Positions 42,705 to 54,393 of a stretch of DNA of 64,000 nt are shown here, piece by piece. The notes beneath the pieces were generated by a model. That model did not search any database and was not told the DNA's origin. It saw only the letters and a list, made by a program, of their open reading frames with translations. How positions within the stretch are numbered: position 1 is the stretch's first letter; the number at the start of each line of letters is the position of its first letter. This DNA comes from Marchantia polymorpha subsp. ruderalis (taxonomy: Eukaryota > Streptophyta > Marchantiopsida > Marchantiales > Marchantiaceae), in the NCBI GenBank assembly GCA_037833965.1, contig AP031356.1:14592501-14656500 (forward strand), given 5' to 3'. A program made the translations under genes and the position numbers.

Positions 42705-44615
42705 GTGTGTCACCTGACTTAGTCCGAGGCAGTGTGTCCGAGATGTGGTAATCATTCTAGGAGAGGCCCACAGCGGCTGTAATATTGAGGAAGTCACCTA
42801 GAGTTGAGTTAGATCTTTATGTTACGAAGAGCTTGTCTGCTGCTCTCGCGAAATAGCAGACAGCAAGTTGTTAGTGTCAGTTCTGGACAATTTGTCTGTG
42901 GAAAAGCGAGATTTTATGATCTAATTGTCTTGAATACACTTTGAGCACATGGCGTGAGATCAGAGAAGTTGAATTATGGGAGCTCGAACCTCCACTTGGA
43001 TTACAAACGCTGAAGGGTGAGGAGTTTTGGCTCACAAGCAACTGTCGGTTGATATGTGGTCTCTGAAACAGGTATGGCCTTTTTTTAACGTAAGCTTTGC
43101 ACTTTACAGATATACTGAGGTGAATATTGATATCCTTTTGCTTCAAATTCTCTCTGAATGAATAATCATAATTATTTGCTGGTGTTTATTTACCCTTCCA
43201 AATTCCAACATGATGTTATCTAAACCACACACCTGAACCAGAAAAGGAGGGTGCACACGAGAGTGCAATGAAAATCACGTGCTCAAAGCATGAGCATCAG
43301 GAACTGTGACCGTTTTAAGTATGGGATCATTCGACTGCTGAAAATCAGAGCCCGACACTGCGAGGACATTGAAAACGATTATGGTAACTTGGATCGAAAC
43401 AATGAACTATCAGAGATTATTTTGAAAAATAATCTTAGAGTTCAATGTGTTTTAAGTTAAGTCAGCTCCTCTCTCGGTTAGATCACGAGAACTACTGTTG
43501 ACCACAAGTAAAAAATCCCTAACCATGCTAAGCTGGTAAGCAGATGGGCACGGCGGAGGAGGTGTATGCTCTATGAAAGTCGTAAAGTGCGGTATATTGG
43601 AGACATGCTTGTCTGGTGCTGATAATAGCAGCATGCATTGTAAATTTATTTACCGCTTAACGAGATTATTATTTATCTGCAGATTCTTCTAATCAAGAAC
43701 TGTGAACACTTAGACCGCTCGTATTGAATGCTATATCTGCGCATGGACTGGATTGAAAAGATTGCAGCCTCTATTTGTGACTTCCGCTCTTTAGGGGTTC
43801 TCGACTTCACGCCTCGATGCAGTGACGATAATGCTCTTCAACAACACTACGTAGCATCTTCAACTGCTACATCTGTGCACCATGTGCTTAATCTGTCGAG
43901 ACATATAAGCCTCGTATAATATGTTTCAGAATGAGTAAATATGAAAAGCTATGTTTGAGCAAAATTATTCTATTTCTTAGAGCTACTTTAATTCTGATCT
44001 ACGTCTTGATTTTGATGATCTTTTTGGTAATACTTATATGATATAAATTATTCATGTAACTTTGCATGTTAAAACATGCTACGGATTGGAGTACATGGAG
44101 TATTTTTGGCTTCAACTTTCAACAATGAATTCAAAAAAATGAGTCAAGTGCTGAAAGTTGATATTTATTTTGTGCTCTACATGCCACAAAACCGTCTCCT
44201 TATGTTTCTTAAACATGAAAAAAACGATGGATTGATCTTGGAATTATTTATTTACTTATTGTGTTCATAATAGCTATATTTATTTATTAATTTGTCAAAA
44301 TAAATTTTATGTTTATATAAGAATATTTTGATTTGATGATCAACACATTGAACTATTTGATACTTATTCATATCATAATATATATATATATATATATACT
44401 CTGAAAAGACCGAGGTATTTATGAAGGACTTGACAGACAAAATGAGAAAAAATCATAATTCTTCACTCCATGAGGAAATCCATGGAGAACATATTAATGC
44501 TCAAAATTCAAACGAGGACCTTCGGCTCTAATGACGACATTCCCAAGATCAAACCAATAATTCATTGGAAGGACGCGCTGATGTAAAATTGGTGGGAATG
44601 GGTTACTTCTTGCAG
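42705..44615. other. AT-richer non-repeat region, no gene recognised
   Basis: The base composition drops sharply in GC compared with the LTRs. I see only short open frames (up to 89 codons) without recognisable domains, and an (AT)n run near 44380-44398. The last bases before 44616 (ttacttcttgcag) look like an intron acceptor for the aquaporin remnant. Confidence 0.6.
44380..44398. repeat. (AT)n microsatellite
   Basis: About nine TA dinucleotides within AT-rich DNA. Confidence 0.85.
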
Positions 44616-45356
44616 CAAAGCTTGACAATTCGGCCCTCTACCCTGCTGCCATGGTCTCAATGGCTATTCCCCACGGTATGGCGATTCTTGTCACTGCAAA
44701 AACTCGAGGAGGACAAGTGAGCCCCGCTGTCACGTTCCGTCTTGCAGTGGGCCGTCGCAACAGTCTTTTGGGCGCTGCTTTCTACTGGACTGCTCCACTT
44801 CTCGGTGCCATCCTCTGAAGGACGCCACTCCTACTGCTGGAGAAGTACGAGCCAGTGTAGAAATAAATTTTTACTGAAACAGTTGATTACCTTCTTCACT
44901 TTCATTTTGCTGCTCGGCTGCTTCCGAGAAAAGCCGCAGCTGAATTGTGCTGGATTGATGTTGAAGTTCGTAATCGAGCTGATCATAGATGTTCGATTGT
45001 ATCGAGATTTGCTTTTGATATCACACCTGTTCAAGGTTTGGGAGATAGCGTCACCGTCATCGGCGAAGTAGTTCTGGAGATCGTGCTCAGCTTCTCTTTG
45101 GTCTTCCTCGTGGACCCCATAAAAAGAGATCGACTCGAACTGTGGCAGCATTGGCCACCATATCCACAGTGTTGGCTAGCCACTTCATCGTCGTACCATG
45201 GACCGAATCCTCGAGGAAACCAGCTCGATCTTTGCCAGCAGCCGTTGAAGCCTGGGACTTCCACAGTCAATGGAAATCTACTGGACCGGTCCCCTCGCAG
45301 GAAGAGGCATTGCTGGTATCGTCTACGACGAAATGATTCTGACAATCGAAAGCTAA
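44616..45356 (+). pseudogene. Tonoplast-type aquaporin (TIP) pseudogene
   Basis: Translating in pieces gives an MIP-family protein lacking its N-terminus. The first part, AKLDNSALYPAAMVSMAIPH, continues to GGQVSPAVTF, where the first NPA box reads SPA, then LLGAAFYWTAPLLGAIL and a TGA at 44816. After a degraded stretch come GLGDSVTVIGEVVLEIVLSF and SLVFLVDPIK, a frame change to KKRSTRTVAALATIS, the second NPA region read as RKPARSLPAAVEAWDFHSQW, and another frame change to IYWTGPLAGRGIAGIVYDEM with stop TAA at 45354-45356. Family proteins transport water or small solutes across the vacuolar membrane. With both NPA asparagines lost, a stop and frameshifts, this copy is dead. No first exon was found upstream. 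It is the only host-type gene remnant seen. Confidence 0.85.
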
Positions 45357-47025
45357 GAGGAAAACAAGCGAATTGTTTCCGATGATCAACAAGCTGCTGC
45401 GGAGACGGCGTTTAGGACCCTCTTGTACAGAACCCCACTGCTATATGAAAAGTCTCCACCATATTCAGTTGGATCTTGGAGATGATTATTGAACTAGGAA
45501 AATCGCTTAAGATTATGGATCCCCGTTTTGGAGAAATGTCCGATGAAATTCCTCGTCTGCTTCATCTCAGATGTGAATTGATGTTTTGATCTTTTTCTCT
45601 AGCTCGAAAATCCCAAGTGGATCATTTGAGTGATCTCTTTAAATTGTCTCTCTCCTGTAGATTCTACGTGAGTTGCCGCTTGGAGAACTTAGACTCACAA
45701 AATTGTAACGATACAAACCAATTGCAGTCCATCGCTCTAATCATTCTAAGTGGTTGACGGAGCTGGCAGAAGTATTCTATGCGAGTAACTAGGATTCAGT
45801 TCTGACGAAAACATCGTCTTACTGAAACGTAACAGCCTTCATCACCATGTACAAAAAAGTTTCAGAAACTCGTTGCATTTCTTGCCAAGATTGACTTACA
45901 TAACGTTGGAGATTTTTGCAGAATACGAAAATTTCTTAGCTAAAAACCTGACATGTAGAGCAGAATATCAAGAGAGAAATTAAAGATTCATCCAATGAAT
46001 GTATGAGGTATGATGTACCCGACGAAGGTTTAGAGACATTTTTGTCCTGAATTTTCACCAAGAAAAGCCGAATTCCTTGCACTTACGACGATTTTCACCA
46101 ATGAGCGAGCAGAGTAAACCTGATCCGAAGCCATCTCCTCAAGCTTCAGTGCATATGTAGTAACATATTCCTGAAGATTGAGATTTAACCGGAATCCCTA
46201 TTTGGCACCGTTTAGTCACCTGGTTGCACCAAACTCATGTAGGGCCACCTTCACTCCATGTATACGTCATGAGCTATCACATTTATAGTAAAAGCAAACT
46301 TGATTCCTGTAAAACAGTGGGCATGCCGGAAATTGACACATCTTTGCTGGCTAGAGAAGAATTCTGAGCTGAACAGCAAACTTGGCTCCATAGACTAAGG
46401 AGTATATCACTGTTTTCGTAGGAGGGTGTACACTTTTGATATTCATATCCTAATCGACTACAGGTTCCCGAAACAGGGAACAGTTTCATAAACGTGACTA
46501 TATATATAGTCAGCACTTTTTCGTTTCGACATTACTTGCACTTGATTTTTGCGAAACAGTTATTCACCACGCCTCTGTGAAGAGATTCACGACAGCCTGT
46601 GAAGACTGTTGCCTCAGATATCCATTCCAAGGATCAAAGAGAATGGTATCTAGCATATCTCTTCTGCAATTAAGATATCGAGAGATGCATGGTCGGTTGA
46701 TGTAGGCATGAAACTGGGCAATGACAATATGAGACATTTGCGTCCACTGTAACTCATATTTTTTGTGATATACGAAGCCAAGAGATGTCATAGACCGAAA
46801 GCTAGATATAAATTAGAGTATATGAAATTGATGTGTCCAAAGTGGAGGGGGATGTTGTTGCTGTGCACTAGAACTGCTAGATGCCTGTTTGGAGGGAAAA
46901 CAAATGTGGCACCTCTGTAATGACTGCGGCTATGACTGACGGCGGCATCTCCAACTGAAATTTTCAGTAGTAGTAAAACCGTTACAACAGGATGACATGC
47001 CAGCATGTATCCGAGCTATCACCGG
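45357..47025. other. AT-richer region downstream of the aquaporin remnant
   Basis: There are no ORFs above 77 codons and no recognisable repeat, RNA gene or transposon end before the LTR start at 47026. It may be the 3' flank of the decayed aquaporin gene. Confidence 0.5.
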
Positions 47026-48399
47026 TGTGGTAACACACTTTTTGTTTTTTTGCAGAATTTAAACAATTTTAGAAAACTAGTACCGAAGCAGTGTTTGTAG
47101 TTAGAAAAGGGTACGTTAAATAGAGTGGATTGAGGAGATCGTCACGAGGTCACGAAGAATCGCGTAGTCGGATGTACCAACGCCAATGTCTTCGGCGCCT
47201 TCGGCAAAAGCTCCTTTTCTGAGGTGTCTCTACTCACGCGCTTCCAGCGTTTAAGGAAGCTACGCTTCCGGCGCAGACACCTCAGGAGGAGATTTTGCTA
47301 AAGACGTCAGAAGAACGGCCCGGACCTCTGAAGGCTTCCGACCATGAGTGCGCCTTCGGCGATGCGCCGCTAGCACGGAAAGGGAAACCTTCATAACGAT
47401 CGGAATACACGGTAGTTCCAGTTGGTTGAAGACGCATTAGAAAGAGCTCGGGACGCTCGTTCTAACGAGCCCAAGAGCGTTGGAGACGGATCAGGGACGA
47501 AGAAGTTATGAGCGTCGGAAAACTCGTAGCCGGACCTGCGCCGTTCGCGCTAGGGTTCACAGTCGGAAAGGACTCCCGTACGCCTTCGGCGATGCGCCTT
47601 CGGCGGAATCGCGCGCTCAGGGAAGGAAAGCAACTCAGAGTCGGAAGCGCCTTTGGCGGCTGCGCAACGGAAGAAACGCGCCGGCCGGATGTACGCCTCC
47701 GACGTGGCGCTGATAGCCGGATGCGTTGGCATGATTTGCGCTGGTATGACTTGCGCCGGCGGGATATGCGCCGTCAACAATGGACGAGGCAGAATGGACA
47801 AAATAAGCGGTACGAATACGCGCCGGCGTAATTCGCGCCGACTGGATGTGCGCCTCCAGCAAGGCGCCGACGGATAAGGAACACGCCAGCGGCGACACGC
47901 CTCCGGTGATGGTCGGGTTAGGAAAAGACAACATAGCCGACGTATACACTGCGGCGAACTCGAGTATGGAAGACGGTGGCGGCGGGAGAATTCAATATTC
48001 ACGCATGCGAATGCGCGCAGTGCGGAGACGTGAATTCGAGCATGCAAGGACGAACCGTTAGGCCGTATAGCTGGCTGCGTAAATTGTAACCAGTAAGAAC
48101 GTTGGACGTTCTTGAATTCGGAGAAGAAAAGACTGCTCTCCAGTCTCATTCTCTCATTCTTGATTTTGCGATTTCCAGCTTCCAAGATTACGCGCAAGGG
48201 CGGAGAGACCTGTAGTGAGAGGAGAGAGTGCGGAGGCGAGTTGCGCAAGGATCTTGACAGACCTTGGAGAGAATTGCGAGTAGCGAACTTGAGCGTGAGA
48301 GAAGAGAGAGTGAGCAGTCAGTGCTTGAGCGGCCGACGCGCAGTGGCGATTGTGAGAGAGCGAGAGAAAGGAAGAACGTTTGTGTGTGCAGGAACCGCA

Positions 48400-49395
48400 A
48401 TGTCGAAGGTCCCCCAGCTGCGAGTGTCTCCACTCAGGGTGCCGCAAATCGGTCTACGCGCATTTCAAGATGTGCTGATGGGGCTGAAGCTCGATTTCCT
48501 CCTGTGGGGATGGAACTGGACATGTCCGGAAATGGTGCGCGAGTATCTGCAGGAGAGACACAAGCCCTCACGCGGATTTCGTCCACATCCAGAAAGATGG
48601 GACATTTGTGACTGGGCGCAGGTGTTGGGCAGGTGTGCCGGCGAGGAAGGGTATCTTCTCTTCGAGGCCGATAGCGTGAAGGTGTCGCAGGAGGAAGAAA
48701 TCTCCTACAATGAGCTTTTCAAAGTTGCTAGGCATCCCAAGAACGGTTTCCGGACACGGGATTACAAAGATCGATTGCGGAGAAATGTCGCGACTGCATT
48801 GTTGCAGATATTGCAGCCGACCAAGACCGCTTACATGCATGGTTGGCAGGTAGGATTTGTGGAGCTAGTGTTGTCAGGAGCTCCAGTGCATTGGGCACGG
48901 CTCCTGTGGAAGGTGACGCGCCAACATGCGCAAGAAGAGAGAGGAGGAACCCTCAATCATCTTTCGCCTTACCTGATTGTGTTTTATCGGGCGATGGGAT
49001 GTTTGACAAATTCAGAGCGGACACGGTTTCCGCTGCTGACACGGAGCTATCCAGGTAGATACTCACGGAAGGCCGAAGTAGACACGGATCCGGACGAGGA
49101 ACCTGCCAGTCCGCCTCCGGCTCCGGCCCCAGCAAGAGCAGCAGAAGAACGTCGAAGTGAGCGCATTCCGCGAAAGCGGAAGTGGGATGAGAGACCTGAG
49201 GACAGGCAGCCGGAAACGCCAGCTGCGCCGACTCGTAGTCGGCCCACCAACGAGCCTCATAGTCGACCAAAACAGAGGGCGCGCAAAATGCCAACTAGTA
49301 TTGAGGAGACCGGGCGTACTCCGGTCCGGCGGAATCCCACGCAGGAGGAGATAATCGCACAGATTCTGGGGAAATCGACAAATATCACTGCGTAG
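48400..49395 (+). CDS. Diverged LTR-encoded ORF (globular domain), subfamily 4
   Basis: The first ATG in the frame is 48400, giving 331 codons, but the frame is open from 48097 and upstream residues (VREREKGRTF) resemble the N-terminus of subfamily 1, so the true start may be upstream or spliced. It aligns with residues 90-320 of the 1045-residue ORF: LDFLLWGWN, MVRE, RGFRPHPERW, DWAQVLGRCAG, LFEADSVKVS, FRTRDYKDRLRR, PVHWARLLWKVTRQHA and GGTLNHLSPYLIVFYR are shared or conservatively replaced. The stop at 49395 ends the match. A proline-rich, palindrome-laden continuation (about 49490-49900) lies in another frame, so this copy is probably frameshifted. Function unknown. Confidence 0.65.
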   Translation: MSKVPQLRVSPLRVPQIGLRAFQDVLMGLKLDFLLWGWNWTCPEMVREYLQERHKPSRGFRPHPERWDICDWAQVLGRCAGEEGYLLFEADSVKVSQEEEISYNELFKVARHPKNGFRTRDYKDRLRRNVATALLQILQPTKTAYMHGWQVGFVELVLSGAPVHWARLLWKVTRQHAQEERGGTLNHLSPYLIVFYRAMGCLTNSERTRFPLLTRSYPGRYSRKAEVDTDPDEEPASPPPAPAPARAAEERRSERIPRKRKWDERPEDRQPETPAAPTRSRPTNEPHSRPKQRARKMPTSIEETGRTPVRRNPTQEEIIAQILGKSTNITA

Positions 49396-49434
49396 AAGGC
49401 ACCAATGCCTTCGGAAGAAGACGGACGAACTAAC

Positions 49435-49678
49435 AGTCGGCCGACTACGAGTCGGGCGACTGAAGATCGACAAACGGAAGAAAGGCCGATTGAGCGGCGC
49501 GTTGAACCGGACAGCAGGCCAGAAGCAGAAGAGTTTGGCTGACGAGCCAACAACCCTCAGAGGGTCGTCTTCGGCGGAAGGCACTTCTGGGAAAACGCCA
49601 CCAGCAAGCAGGCCAAGTGGAGTGAAGACGCGCAGGGTGTATCCGACTCCCAGTTGGACAACTGCTAGTCGGCCGACT
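49435..49678. repeat. AGTCGGCCGACT palindromes, subfamily 4
   Basis: Perfect 12-base palindromes at 49435-49446 and 49667-49678, with related AGTCGG/CCGACT half-sites between and after. They occupy the position of the GTGCAC-centred palindromes in subfamily 1. Confidence 0.75.
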
Positions 49679-51175
49679 GCGAGTCGGTCAACAGAGAGTC
49701 GGCCGGATTCGCCGACTGCGAGACGGACAGGGCCGGTGACAAGTGTGCGGACGCCTTCGGCGGACGCACCTTCAGCGAAGACACCTTCCGCGCAGATTGC
49801 GCCACAAGGGCAGGCAGCAGAAGCGGGCGGTGCAAAGGTGACAAAAGTCACTGCGGCGTCGACCCCTTCGGAAACCGAAGATCGAGCCGGAACAGGGGCT
49901 CAAGCAATGGGATCCCCCACTGCCTTGGTGTGGTACCCCACTTTTGGCAATTTTGAGGAAATTAAAACATTTTTGGAAAACTGTACCCTGGCAGCATTGT
50001 AAATAGCCTTCGGTACATCAAAACAGAGTGAATCCGGAAGATCGCGGGGATTCTCGAGGGATCTTGTAGAATCTGGGATTTGGGGTGCCGCAGCAAGCAC
50101 AGGCACCACCCTCCCTGCGAGCTCCGCAGTTAGGATCTCTACAGCGCAAGGCGCAAAATCCGCCTTCGGAGGTTGCGTCCGCGGCTGTAGGGAAACCCCC
50201 CGTAATTAGGTAAACCCTCGGGCGCCTTGACCAAGTTAGGGTCCCGTTGGAAAGAGCTCGACGCGCTGATTCTAACGAGCCCAAGAACGCTTGGAACGGA
50301 CGAGGACTTAGGGAGTTATCGCTACTGGAAGAAACGGAGGCGGTCGCCTACGGCGGAAGGAGTTCGCCACCGGCGCGAATTCCGCCTACGCGGAAGGGGG
50401 ATTCAAGTTTTGTCCTATGCGCGGACGAAGGCGTTCGCCTGTGCACAGGCGAGGTAGGGTTAGGGAAGGCGCGAAGTCCGCCTACGCACAGGCGTTTGCC
50501 TGTGCACAGGCACTTCGGCGCCGGCGGAAAATCCGCCTTGGGCCCTAGAAATGCGCCTTGTGAGGTAGAAAGTGTACGGCGTCTTCCGCGCCAGCGCAGC
50601 GCCGCATACGTCGGAAGAGCCGCCAGAGTAATCCAACAGGTACGGACCGTGCGGACGGCACGGGTGGATGCGCTCTTGGACGGACGGAGTTGCGGCGGCG
50701 GAAGCGCCAACGGAGAGACAAGGAAGGGACAGACTGGACGGAGACGGCTGACCACGGTCAACGCCTTCCGCGCCAGCGCAGCGCCGCGGACGGAATTCGC
50801 CTGCGCACAGGCGAACGCCTGTGCACAGGAGGATGTTCAAGTTCCGCACCGGCGGAGGATCCACCGAGGCGTCCGCCTGCGCACAGGCAGGAGTTGAATT
50901 TTTGTCCGACATGCGGACACACGCGTCAAGGCAGAAGGAGATTGGCCGAGGGGCGGTACGAACAAGTGTACCGCGCAAGGCGGAAAACTCGCCTTCGGCG
51001 CTACGCCCCCATGTCCGGAGGGTGACACGCTCGCGGAGTTCAAATCCGCCAATTCGAGCGTGAGAGTTTAATCGACGACGGCGGAGCGTGAAGCCGCGCG
51101 TGAGAGCGAAGACCGTTCCAGCGTACAGCCGGCGCGGCCATCAAGTGAGACGTTCTTCACGACCAAGAGCCGACC

Positions 51176-54100
51176 ATGACCTTCGACCGGGCGGCGGAGA
51201 ACGTCCCATTCTTGAATTCGCGATTCCAATCTCTTGTGCGCGCTGCGCGCATCCATCTGCTGGCTGCGGAACATTCTCGTCGTCGTCGCACAGGAGATTT
51301 CTTGTTGATTGAGGGAGAAGTGAGTGCGCGTGATTTGGAATTGAGAGCGATTAGAGTTTGCCGAGAGAGAAAGAAACGCGGACAGTGCGGAAGTAGAATG
51401 AGCGGGCGAGCGAACCCCAGGAACGCAATGACGAGACCGAGCAGATTGCGGATGGTGCCACTTCGCCTGCCGCAGAACGGGCTGCGCGCTTTCGAAGAGC
51501 GCTTGATAGCAAGAAAGCTCGATTTCTTGCTATGGGGATGGAATTACATCTGCGCGAATATGGTGCGCGAGTGGCTAGAGCCACAGGGACCACCCTCGCG
51601 CGGATTGCGTCCGCATGTTGACCGGTGGACAGTCCAAGATTGGGCGCAGGCGTTGGGAAGATGTGCTGGCATGCCAGGGCATCTCCTTTTCGACAGCGAG
51701 AGCATCAAGGTGACCAAGCAAGAAGAGGCGCAATTTGTGGAGCTGTTCAAGACCGGGAGGTCAACCAAGAATGGGTACAGGACCCGTGATTACAAGGATC
51801 GATTTCGCCGGACTTTGTCCGCGGCGCTGATGCAATTACTGCAGCCGCACCGCGCCTGCTACATCACATTGTAGCAGGTCTCTTTTGTGGAGTGCGTCAT
51901 CGAGGGTACTCCAATTCACTGGGCGAGCATCCTGCACAGGGTGATGCGACAGCACGCGTTTGAGGAGAAGGGGGGAACTCTAAACCATCTTTCTCCTTTC
52001 CTCATCAATTTTTATCGACAGCGGAATTGTTTGACAGCGGCGGAGCTTGAACATTTTCCGCCATTGTCCATCGACCATCCCGGGAAGTATGTGCGGGAGA
52101 ACGAGGTCGATACTGACGCAGAGGAGTCCCCGACTTCTACCCCATCAAGACGGCGAGACGAAGGGAGACACACCCCTGCAGCGCGAGTGCCGCGGAAGCG
52201 GCGATGGAGGGAAGAGTCCGAAGAGGAGCAGCATCAAGAACTCTCTGCTCCCATTCGACCGCGGCCGCTGTGCGAGCCATACAGCCGGCCGAAGCAGAAG
52301 GCACGCAGACTGGTGTTGCCAGCTGACAGTGCAGACACGGCGACGATTGCGACGGAGATAGGAAGTGCGTCGCCAGAGAGGCGAGAGGAAGCGCGGACGA
52401 CCGCAGGAGCGACGGGCCACGCTGCAACCTCGTCGGGAGAGAGGCCGCCTACGGGCCAAGGGCCTCCGGAGTTACCACGTGCGATGCGGACAGAGGTTCC
52501 GTTTGCGCACAGGCAAACCTCCGCGGACGGACGAGCCTCCGCGGACCGGCGAACACAAGTGGACGTGGATCTACGCTTACGCGTGGGAAGGAGCAGTCCG
52601 CCTGTGCACAGGCGCTCACCTGTGCACAGGTCGCCTGTGCACAGGTCACCTGTGCACAGAACACCTCCGCACGTGCCGCCTGTGCACAGGCAAGAATCAC
52701 CCCCGTTCCAACGTAGGAAGGGGAAGGAGCCGGCGGAAGAACCGCCTACAAGACACCGGCCCTCGGGGCCAGACCCTCCGGCGCACCACGCGCCGCAATT
52801 CGCGCCTTCGGCGCCAGGACCTTCGAGCAGAGGAGACACGAGCAGAGAGCGTGCGGAAGCCGCACCATCGGCGGGAAGTCCGCCGATAGATGCGCCTTCA
52901 GCGGTAGGGCCTATAGGCCAAGGAACATCGGGCGTGCGGCCCCCGGCCATGTCGCCTTCGGCGATAGACGTCCGCGGCGCTACGCCTGCGACGGACAAGG
53001 CGCCGGCAAATGCGCCTGCGCACGGGCCGGGCACAGCCCCCACGGACCGATCGAGGGAGCAGCAGACGGAGGAGCGGAGTGACTGGCCGCGGGACGACAT
53101 CTCGATGCGCGATGCGCAATCCAACCCCGCGCAGCCACCCTCCGCTCGATCGCCTTCGGCGACGGACGACGGCGACAGAGAGAATGAGGTGGGCAATCAA
53201 CCAGCGAGCGACGGGGATGCCGCTCGGATACATTCGCCTTCCGCCTTAGACATTTTGGCGACGAGCAGCGAGGCTGCAGCCGTGCCTTCGCAGGCAGCAC
53301 ACGTCGAGGACGTGCGGCCCCACTCGGGGCAGTCGCCGACGCAATCAATGGCGACTGAAATTCTCCACTCGGATGATGACGACGGAGGCTCCACGGAAGA
53401 AATGTCAGGAGCAGAAGACACCGAGGAGGAGGAGGAGGAAATTGTTGGAGCGCCGGCGGCGGCGCTCTCTGAGCAGGTGATTCCGTTGCTGCGGTACTTG
53501 GATCGCAAGGTCGATAAATACGCCGACCCACTCCAGCCGGGATCTTACATCGAGTTAGTGCGCAGGAGGACTCGCACTAAAGTCCACACCAGCAAGCTAT
53601 TAGCTAGAGTGGACCAGGAGTTGAGAGACTTGAAGGAGAAGCATGAGTGCTTGTGGGGACAGTACAAGCTTAATCAGAAGTTCTACAAGCACTCCGAGAA
53701 GATGAAGGATGAGAAACTGGGCGAGCTCACCAAGGAGCAGGTGAAGGTCAAGGAAGCACTCAACTCTGAGCAGGCCCAGAATCGGATTTTGTCAGAGGAG
53801 CTCGTGCGACAGACGCGGTTGTTGGAGCAATGTCAGCTCGCACGGCAGGCGGATGAAGAATTAATCCGCAGTTTGCAGTCAGAGTGTGGCGAATTGAGAG
53901 CGCAACGTGCTGAAGCCGAATCGCAATTAGTGACGATTGAAGAGGATCGCAGGAAGGAGGCGGATCGCACGAAGGTGGAGACGGCGAGGCGAGTCGCCCA
54001 CTGTCTCAAGGGCTACGCCCACTGGGAAGTGAAGGCGCAGGAGAAGCTCACACTGCGTGAGTTTGAATTGCGCGCAGCCGGGTTGTTGTCAGGCGACAGT

Positions 54101-54328
54101 AGGAGTCGGCGGAAGGTAGCGAAGAAGCTCGAGGCCTTTCTGTCGAAGGCACAGGATACCATGTCCGCCCTCGAGGGGGAGGTGTCCGCGGCGTTGCAGC
54201 GGTTGGGACTGCGCAGTCGAGCGGAAGAGTGGCAGGGTAGAGAGTTAGTGCGCGGCAGTCGGCCGCGCAGGAGACGTAGTACAGGTTCCGCGGAGTGTAG
54301 TGTAGCGTGGTTCCGTGCGGGCGTGTAG
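51176..54328 (+). pseudogene. LTR-encoded ORF of element C 5' LTR, one nonsense codon
   Basis: Full-length relative of the 1045-residue LTR ORF, interrupted only by TAG at 51872-51874, where all other copies have TGG (Trp233). The frame is open on both sides: 232 codons before, 813 counted from an alternative start after. The 3' LTR copy of the same element has TGG at this place, so the mutation arose after insertion. All domains are present, including the acidic run near 53420 and the coiled coil to the C-terminus. Confidence 0.9.
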
Positions 54329-54364
54329 CGTAGTGCAGTGCAGTGTTAGTTAGGATTTAGAAGG

Positions 54365-54393
54365 TATAAAATAGTTCAAGGCGTTTTGCCTTG
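54365..54393 (+). promoter_or_regulatory. Element C core promoter: TATA box and hairpin
   Basis: TATAAAATA at 54365-54373, then CAAGGC-GTTTT-GCCTTG at 54377-54393, at or just before the expected transcription start. It starts 37 bases after the LTR ORF stop. Confidence 0.7.

Larger units (their letters stand above)
47026..49928 (+). mobile_element. LTR of diverged subfamily 4, split by element C
   Basis: It starts TGTGGTAACAC, with the same T-rich stretch that follows in the subfamily 3 LTRs, a 120-base module near 47392-47515 and CGCCTTCGGCG-type inverted repeats. It carries a distant homologue of the LTR ORF. It is cut at 49928, where element C inserts, so its end, TATA box and flanking duplication are outside the window. 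The five bases before it are ACCGG. Confidence 0.8.

Noticed and set aside
42877-43146. 89-codon minus-strand frame in the AT-rich block
   Set aside because: No recognisable domain, no codon bias visible by eye and no supporting context.
44616-45356. Functional aquaporin gene with introns
   Set aside because: Stops and frame changes fall inside conserved membrane segments, and both NPA boxes are altered. Introns alone do not explain this.
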